From Strigomonas culicis (taxonomy: Eukaryota; Euglenozoa; Kinetoplastea; Trypanosomatida; Trypanosomatidae): a stretch of 15,151 nucleotides of DNA. The stretch covers positions 1-15,151 of the forward strand of contig AUXH01000470.1 in assembly GCA_000482145.1 (NCBI GenBank), written 5' to 3'. Shown here piece after piece: positions 1 to 5,812 of this stretch. The notes beneath the pieces were generated by a model that saw nothing but the letters and a program-made list of their open reading frames with translations, was not told the DNA's origin and did no database searches. Position numbers and translations under genes: made by a program. How positions within the stretch are numbered: the stretch's first letter is position 1; each line of letters starts with the position of its first letter.

Positions 1-1983
1 CGCCGCCGCGGCCGCGCGCGCGCCGCCGGTCTCGGGCCGTGCCGAGGTGGGCGTGTGGGCGCGCCACGCGACGGCGCTCGGGCCGGCCTGCTCGTACGCC
101 TGCGAGGTGCGCATGTTGCCGACGGTGAGGCTGGTGCCGCCCGCGACGCGCAGCACCGGCGGGCGGTGGCCGCTCATGCCGCCCTGCTGCTGGTGTGGCG
201 CGGTCGTGAGCGCGGCCTTCGCGGGAGAGGCGCCGGCGGGCGCGATGGAGCCGCTGCGGAGGGACGTGTTGATGTCCGTCATCAGCGTGCTCGTGTCGTT
301 CAGGTTCAGCGCGCGGATGATGGAGTTGCTGTTGTGCGAGCCGCTGCGGTTGCACGACGTCTGACTCCCCGCCGCCCGGTGCATCGCTGGCAGACGGGCC
401 AGGGTGCTGAAGCCGCTGCCGAGCGTCGACGCGGGGCCGACGTGCGGGAAGAGCAGTGCCGCCGAGGCTGCAGGCGCGCGCGGCGTGCCGTGCTGCTGGT
501 GCTGCTGCGCCGCGTGCTGGGAGGTGCACGAGTTGTTCGCGCCGACCAAGCTCCAGTGGATGCTCGCCTCCTCGCTCACGAAGGAGCAGGCGCTGCCGAA
601 CCCACCGCCACCCGTGCACTCCACAGCGGTGCCCTTTTCCTCATCCAAGACGTCGCGGTGCCGCTTGAGGGGCGTGGCCGCTACCGGGCGGAACGCTAGC
701 TCTTGCTCCTTCTCCCCGGGACTGCGTGCATACACAAGTCGGAGTGGAAACAGGAGTTGCACACTGTCCAGTTTTTTGCTTTCCGTGTCTTGCCTAATTT
801 TTTGACGCACACGATCAAAGAAAGAGTGCTGCATCGCTTCCCGCGCGGTGAAGCGTTCGGTGGGCTCAAACACAAGGAGGTGACGAAGGAGGTCCAGCAG
901 CTCCGCCGACAGGTTGACGTTGTTGTATAGAAGACTGTGTTTCGCTTGAAGTGGATACTCGTCAAAGCTGCTGCCCAGAGTATGGAACATGTTTAGCAGA
1001 ACCTTGACTTCGCTATCCCCAGGAAAGGCTAGCCGCCCCGTTACTATTTCAAAAAGAGTGCACCCAAAGGCCCACAGATCGCACGCTGTATAATTCTTGA
1101 CAGACTTTCCTAGCAATTGCTCGGGTGATTTATAGTAAAGCGTACCTCGCACAGCGACGCCTTGCTGATCACTGGCATGGTTAAAATGCGCCGCACTGAA
1201 GTCACCAAGGCTGGCCTTCACCAGCGAGCCGATACTTGCATGTTCATCGGTGTCATTGCTGTACACCACGGTACTCATTTTGACATCATCGTCTGTGCTA
1301 GGTTTGAGAAGAATATTGCCTGGTTTTACATCGCGGTGCGCTATTCCCTTTTCGTGGATGTAAGAGAGGGCCTCCAGTATACCGTAAGCGATAACCGCAC
1401 AAGAAGATTCCTTCATTAATTGCGTGTTCTTACGACGCAATTCGCGCGACACGTCACTATTCATTAACTCCATTGCAAAATACGTCACATTTCGAGAGGA
1501 CGTGTAGCTGCCTAAGTATTGAATGATGTGTGGGTGAGCGCCTATGTGCTCGAGTAGTTTCCACTCGCCAACGAAATTCGAGAAAGGAATGCGTTTCTGA
1601 ATAAAAAGTGAACCTGACGGTGGCAAGCCTGCCTCGTGCGGCGGAGCGTGGGAAATGGAGGGCACTGAGTCGTTGATGAACACAATCTCACCCTTTTTGC
1701 AATCCTCGTGATATTGCTTAATTTGCTTCTGTGTGCAAGGAGGCAGAAAGGAGGTAGACTGTTGAGGATCAGTCGTGATGAGTGCAGTACTGTGGTGCGG
1801 CTCCTCTGAAGACACAGAGACGGCACTATCTGCCTTAGAGTAGCACCTCTTTATGGCAAAAAAGCTATCACATAATGTGCCTTTGGCCAAAAAGACAGCA
1901 CCACTTCCTCCCTTTCCTAGAAGGAGGTTACTACAAGCATATGGAAACACATCATTAGCTCTCAGATTATCCTTCACTAACAT
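1..1983 (-). CDS. protein kinase, divergent, CMGC/CDK-like; C-terminus cut by window edge
   Basis: Serine/threonine protein kinase read as one open frame from 1983 to the left edge: 661 codons, no stop in the window. The start is the first ATG and an in-frame TAG sits directly before it. Seen: glycine loop GKGGSG (23-28), FAIK lysine K45, helix-C Glu probably E140, catalytic loop HRDVKPGN (216-223), metal-binding motif DFS (261-263) in place of DFG, SPE (286-288) in place of APE, CDLWAFG (301-307) and the late Arg R377. About 90 residues are inserted between K45 and helix C, and about 30 between the catalytic loop and DFS. The HRD, Lys and DFS Asp residues suggest it is active. The activation-segment pattern and the ERFTAREAMQHSFF stretch resemble CMGC kinases, but it has YKSPE rather than YRSPE, so the subfamily is uncertain. 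After residue ~400 the protein is low-complexity, rich in Ala, Ser, Gly and Thr, with a short Gln/His patch. The substrate is unknown. Confidence 0.9.
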   Translation of the reverse strand, partial: MLVKDNLRANDVFPYACSNLLLGKGGSGAVFLAKGTLCDSFFAIKRCYSKADSAVSVSSEEPHHSTALITTDPQQSTSFLPPCTQKQIKQYHEDCKKGEIVFINDSVPSISHAPPHEAGLPPSGSLFIQKRIPFSNFVGEWKLLEHIGAHPHIIQYLGSYTSSRNVTYFAMELMNSDVSRELRRKNTQLMKESSCAVIAYGILEALSYIHEKGIAHRDVKPGNILLKPSTDDDVKMSTVVYSNDTDEHASIGSLVKASLGDFSAAHFNHASDQQGVAVRGTLYYKSPEQLLGKSVKNYTACDLWAFGCTLFEIVTGRLAFPGDSEVKVLLNMFHTLGSSFDEYPLQAKHSLLYNNVNLSAELLDLLRHLLVFEPTERFTAREAMQHSFFDRVRQKIRQDTESKKLDSVQLLFPLRLVYARSPGEKEQELAFRPVAATPLKRHRDVLDEEKGTAVECTGGGGFGSACSFVSEEASIHWSLVGANNSCTSQHAAQQHQQHGTPRAPAASAALLFPHVGPASTLGSGFSTLARLPAMHRAAGSQTSCNRSGSHNSNSIIRALNLNDTSTLMTDINTSLRSGSIAPAGASPAKAALTTAPHQQQGGMSGHRPPVLRVAGGTSLTVGNMRTSQAYEQAGPSAVAWRAHTPTSARPETGGARAAAAA

Positions 1984-2323
1984 CTAACAGAACTAAAATC
2001 TAGATTCTAATGAATACTACTAATACTAAAAGAGAATGACCTATACACAAGAAAATGAAGAAAGAGGAAGAGAGGAGGGGGGGGGTAAACAGGTAATATA
2101 TAGATACACAGCTACAGACATTTTTTTTTTCTGACAATGTATGCTCTGCTACTCCTGAGTTCTTCATCTCTCTTTTTTTTTTGATTAGCAATATGGTATA
2201 AAAGATCAATTTCTTTTGGAGGTAGCTGTTCATTATTGGGTTGTGAGTTAGAAATGTGGAAACATTTTTTTTTTCATGTGTATTGTTGTCATTTAATCAT
2301 TTTTGACAAGTGATGCATTTATA
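1984..2323. other. intergenic spacer, 730-residue gene 3' end to kinase start
   Basis: This 340-base spacer holds no plausible gene. It contains three T runs on the plus strand (around 2121, 2171 and 2266), which are A runs in the transcript, a G9 run at 2077-2085 (C9 in the transcript) and the probable kinase splice acceptor. It should supply the 3' UTR and polyadenylation region of the upstream gene and the 5' UTR of the kinase. Confidence 0.6.
2041..2090 (-). promoter_or_regulatory. probable trans-splice acceptor for the kinase mRNA
   Basis: On the minus strand this is a long C/T-rich tract, including a C9 run, ending in AG at 2042-2041. This is the expected layout of a trypanosomatid spliced-leader acceptor and would give a 5' UTR of about 57 bases. 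A second AG at 2027-2026 is an alternative. The exact site is inferred. Confidence 0.55.
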
Positions 2324-4516
2324 CTACAAGTGTTGTTCACTCTGCAACAATCTTTCAAGATTGAGGTTTCTCTTAGAGTCTCCTTTTTCTTCATCCACTT
2401 TGGACTTCAAAGCCGATATAATTGTTTCCAAAGAAGAGCTGGTGGTGCAGTTAGAGGCAATAGATGCCATAATATCATATTTGAGTAACTGCTCATATTC
2501 ATCAAGACTATTTTTTACTTCATCTTTTGACGACATGTCGAAGTCTAATTCGTCTTGTGTAACACTTTCTTGAATAGCGTTTCCTTCTAGAAATGTTCTT
2601 GTAGCTTCTTCACTTAAGTAAGCTTTCAGTACAATCTTCAGCAGTGTTCGGTTGATAGTGGGGTCATTCAGCAGAGACCAAAGGGCAAGTTGCTCGCTAC
2701 GGTTTGGAATAGCAACAGTTATTTCACCAGTTTTGCTTTCGTGTATAATACGCTTCACCGCGTCACTTTTGTGAAACGAGGATAGTATAATTCTCTTATC
2801 CTTCTCGTTGGCAACTGTAAAGAGACGCACGATGCTTATGCACCATTGTGCGGTTGCATCATCGCCAGCGTAGATGGATCGAATGCACGCTTTCACAGAG
2901 GAAAAGGGAGTTCCGGCATCCAGCGCCATTACACAGAGCAGAATCGAATGTAGTGGTGTTACAACATCAGCAGCACTGCCATTGTTTAAAATGGAAAGCG
3001 TCCTATATCCCATCCATGCCGTGTGATGCGTGTCCACAGCATGCGCTTTGCGGAAACATTTCAGTATAGAGGATGCGGCGGAATCGAATGCGCCGTTATT
3101 ACTTTTAAAATATTGGACAACTTCATTCTTTTCAAGGGACAGATGGTTCCAACTGATGCATGCTGCGTCTGAAAACTCACCCTTCCCATGAAGTTCTTTC
3201 ACCAAACTGCCGCATATGGAAGCAAACTTGGGTGTTATACTACGCGATCTAAATGACAAGGCAAACTGCTTCATCACTGCTCTGGGTGGAATGCACAAAT
3301 CATTCATGATGCCAGGGTTGCTGAGCAATTGACGAGAGGCAACATTTCGTATTCTACTATTGGGAGAATGCAAAATGTCAAGCAGTTGGGTGCGTAGTGT
3401 TTGGTGAAGTTTGGGTAGCTCATCAAGGCTTGCCTGTTTGTTTCTTTTTCCTCGTCCTTGACCTGCTTTGAGGGATATCAGTAAGCTATTGAGCTCCGCA
3501 CCTTTTAAAAGGTTGGACTTCTTTAGCATATTATCAAGCAATCGCTTCACAGTGGGAGTTACATTTTTGGCTCCCTTAAAGGGCTCCGATGAATCCCAGT
3601 TCTCCGCGATATACCGAGCTTCAGAGGTTGAAAGGCATAGCGTTTGCAAAATGTCGAGCTGCGACGGATGCACAAAGGAAGTGCTAATTGTCCGGCTCAC
3701 CTGATCCAACAACTCTTCCGTGTACTGTGGACTTGCCTCCACGAAGTCAGTGAAACACTTCTGCAATTCAAAGGGCATGATCTTACACTCTTTTTGTCTA
3801 TTGAGCGACATACACGGACGCGTGCAGCGGTCGAGCAGAACAATTTTCTCAATAAGTGAAACACTTTTCTCGTCAAGAGACACCATCCTTTTCACTGCGG
3901 TAGTGAAAATTTTGCCTATTCTCTTTTTCCCCAAAGGTACAAAGAGTTTATACTGGCTCGATTTAGCGTACGAGTTGTGCACCGTGGTGCTCTTATGAGT
4001 GTTTAGAGAAGCTTCGAACACATCTACCAAAGTCCGAAGTGATGAAACGTCGCCAATGACACCTAAGTCACAGATCACTTTTTCAAATGCTGTTGTTGCT
4101 GCATGTCTCTGGGATAAACTAACATGTCTTGCCTCGCCAGATAAGTTCCAAAAGGATATGACCTGCGTGGCGTCGTTCAGCTGCCCATTGCCAATCATTG
4201 CACATGCTGCTTCACAGGCGTCTAAAAAGTTCATTTGCTGCGCTGCCGTCACTAAATCACCCTTGTAGCTAAATACGTTTGGCTGTGTTAAAGTGTTGTG
4301 CAACTTGATTTGGGATATTTTGTTACTATAAGAGTTGGAGAGCTCCCCTAACAACTGCGCTTCGTTGTCCAAGTGAATCATGGTGGTGTTAGATATATGT
4401 TGTATACCAACGCGCTTTGCAACAGCCATCCCTTTGCGTGAGGAGCTTTCGGCGTTCTTAATAATATGCTTCTTGGCTTCATTCGCCACAAGAAAATGGG
4501 CATTTTTGTTCTTCAT
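2324..4516 (-). CDS. conserved-looking hypothetical protein, 730 residues, function unknown
   Basis: I do not recognise this protein. It is a complete 730-residue frame from ATG at 4516 to TAG, with a strong splice signal about 22 bases upstream of the start. The sequence is balanced and not low-complexity, with many short amphipathic stretches suggesting an all-helical or solenoid-like fold. No catalytic motif, signal peptide or clear membrane segment is visible. The first ~40 residues are rich in Lys and Arg, and a basic patch GQGRGKRNK lies near residue 360; this is compatible with RNA binding or mitochondrial import but does not prove either. The last ~80 residues are more acidic and charged, possibly a short coiled coil. 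Codon third positions are visibly A/T-rich, unlike the GC-rich kinesin and peptidase genes upstream. It is almost certainly a real gene because no other long frame competes with it. Confidence 0.85.
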   Translation of the reverse strand: MKNKNAHFLVANEAKKHIIKNAESSSRKGMAVAKRVGIQHISNTTMIHLDNEAQLLGELSNSYSNKISQIKLHNTLTQPNVFSYKGDLVTAAQQMNFLDACEAACAMIGNGQLNDATQVISFWNLSGEARHVSLSQRHAATTAFEKVICDLGVIGDVSSLRTLVDVFEASLNTHKSTTVHNSYAKSSQYKLFVPLGKKRIGKIFTTAVKRMVSLDEKSVSLIEKIVLLDRCTRPCMSLNRQKECKIMPFELQKCFTDFVEASPQYTEELLDQVSRTISTSFVHPSQLDILQTLCLSTSEARYIAENWDSSEPFKGAKNVTPTVKRLLDNMLKKSNLLKGAELNSLLISLKAGQGRGKRNKQASLDELPKLHQTLRTQLLDILHSPNSRIRNVASRQLLSNPGIMNDLCIPPRAVMKQFALSFRSRSITPKFASICGSLVKELHGKGEFSDAACISWNHLSLEKNEVVQYFKSNNGAFDSAASSILKCFRKAHAVDTHHTAWMGYRTLSILNNGSAADVVTPLHSILLCVMALDAGTPFSSVKACIRSIYAGDDATAQWCISIVRLFTVANEKDKRIILSSFHKSDAVKRIIHESKTGEITVAIPNRSEQLALWSLLNDPTINRTLLKIVLKAYLSEEATRTFLEGNAIQESVTQDELDFDMSSKDEVKNSLDEYEQLLKYDIMASIASNCTTSSSLETIISALKSKVDEEKGDSKRNLNLERLLQSEQHL

Positions 4517-4538
4517 AGCTTGAAGCTGTTCCTTCCAC

Positions 4539-4575
4539 CTATTTTTGATCGAAAAAAAAATAAAAAGAAAACAAC
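4539..4575 (-). promoter_or_regulatory. strong probable trans-splice acceptor for the 730-residue gene
   Basis: The minus strand carries a T-dominated tract, including a T9 run, across 4575-4541 and then AG at 4540-4539, 22 bases before the ATG at 4516. This is one of the clearest polypyrimidine-AG signals in the window and supports the chosen start. Confidence 0.65.
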
Positions 4576-4940
4576 AAAAAGAACAAAATGTACAATGTGG
4601 ATATATTCCGTTCTGTTAATAAAACCGAGCTAAGATGAGAAGGAGATTAAAATGCAGGCATTTTTTTTTAAAGGATCGCAATTAAGGAGTAGCGACAGAA
4701 AGGAGAGAAGTAAAAACAATGTCTTACCCATAAAAGAACGTTCATCATATTATGCACGAACTTTTTCAAAGAGTTATTGCTCCCTTTTTCTGGAAAACAA
4801 TTGTGGATCATACGTGGTTTGATGAAAAAACGGGCTATGTTCACTGAGGAGCGGGCAAAACGGCTGAGAGGAAGGGGCTGGCTCTTTTTTATTCCGGCGG
4901 AGGGGCCGTGGCCGTTGTGGATGCCCTCCGCCCGACGGGA

Positions 4941-4953
4941 GGGGGGGGGGGGG
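4941..4953 (+). repeat. G13 homopolymer at the edge of the G-rich island
   Basis: Thirteen consecutive G residues, preceded by GGGA. The copy number may be unreliable because of slippage in sequencing or replication. Confidence 0.8.
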
Positions 4954-5093
4954 CGTTGGGCCGCCCCCAGGGCTCCTGTGAGAGGCGCTATCTATCCTTT
5001 TCAGCTTTGCCCCAGCCCCCCTTCGTCCACACCGGGGTTCTCCGCTACCTGTGGGATAGCTGCCCCCAGCTCAAAGGGCGGGCGTGGGGGTGC

Positions 5094-5483
5094 CGTGGGG
5101 GGTGCGCGCTCAAATCCCCCCTTTCCCCCAGGGGGCGGGGCCGTGGCCACAGCTCCCTCATTAGGGAGGGAGGGAGGGGCTTCCCCTCTGCGCTAGCGTA
5201 GGGTCGTGGTTGCCTTAGTAGGGAGGGTTCCTTTGGGGCCTCCGTGCTGGGGTAACGCCTTTCAGGGGTGGGGTAGGGGGTGCGTGGTTCCTCCACCAGG
5301 GAGGGGCCGTACCTCCGCGCTGAGGTAGGGCCGCGGTGGCGGCGTTCGCAGCGAGGGTTCCTTTCGACGCCTCCGTGATGGGGTAGCGCCTTTTGGGGGC
5401 GGCGGAGGGGCATGGTTCCCTCACCAGGGAGGGGCCGTACCTCCGCGCTGAGGTAGGGGGCGGTGGTTGGCACCTTGTTAGGG
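5094..5483. repeat. degenerate ~129-bp tandem repeat, at least three copies, G-rich
   Basis: Copies begin near 5094, at 5223 and at 5353. Shared landmarks recur at spacings of 128-130 bases: GAGGGTTCCTTT at 5223 and 5353, ACCAGGGAGGGGCCGTACCT at 5295 and 5423, and a GCGCT(GAG/AGC)GTAGGG word near 5190, 5318 and 5446. The first copy is the most diverged, and a more degenerate copy may lie before it (about 4964-5093). The spacing varies between 128 and 130, so reading frame is not conserved between copies, which argues against a coding repeat. Function unknown. Confidence 0.75.
5164..5179 (+). other. canonical G-quadruplex motif
   Basis: Four G-tracts of three or four separated by single A residues form an ideal intramolecular G-quadruplex pattern on the plus strand, that is, the non-template-like strand opposite to the transcript. 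It lies in the first recognised copy of the 129-bp repeat. The motif is seen; folding is inferred. Confidence 0.6.
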
Positions 5484-5812
5484 GCAGGGGGAAAGATGGG
5501 GTGGTGGTGGTGTGTGTGTGGGCGGGTCTTCTTGGATTCTAGTTTGCCGAAAGTGATTGCGAAGAAAAGAAAATATGGACGAGGGGGAGATGGAGCGGCG
5601 GCTGATGTAGGGGTAAAATCATGTCCGGCTAGATGCGCATGTGTCTCTGTTTTCGGTTTGTTATCACAATCATAGTTCTTTGTTGGTTCCACTCTTTATT
5701 TCTCTTAAAACAGTAGTTGATGATTAGTGTCTGCTTAGTTCGAGTGGTTCTGCAGCGTATGTATGTATTTTATTACCCTTTTCCTTAAATAGTCATAGTC
5801 TATGAGAGATGG

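Larger units (their letters stand above)
4517..5812. other. long spacer with a G-rich repeat island
   Basis: This 1.3-kb spacer lies between the EEP-LRR gene stop and the 730-residue gene start. The flanks (4541-4850 and 5690-5812) are A/T-rich like other spacers here. The middle (about 4890-5485) is strikingly G-rich on the plus strand and repetitive. No convincing gene is seen: the one long minus-strand frame through it (5692-5045) begins with GTG, consists of repeat-derived Pro/Arg-rich sequence and contains a shifting repeat phase. Confidence 0.6.

Noticed and set aside
55..699. 214-codon plus-strand frame opposite the kinase tail
   Set aside because: Ala/Arg-rich antisense shadow; the minus-strand frame is continuous with the kinase domain.
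5045..5692. 215-codon minus-strand frame through the G-rich repeats
   Set aside because: It begins with GTG rather than ATG, the product is Pro/Arg-rich repeat translation, and the 128-130 base spacing shifts frame between copies. No domain is visible.
4517..5812. Strand-switch region or polymerase II initiation site at the repeat island
   Set aside because: The genes on both sides are on the same strand, so no transcription switch is indicated by gene direction.
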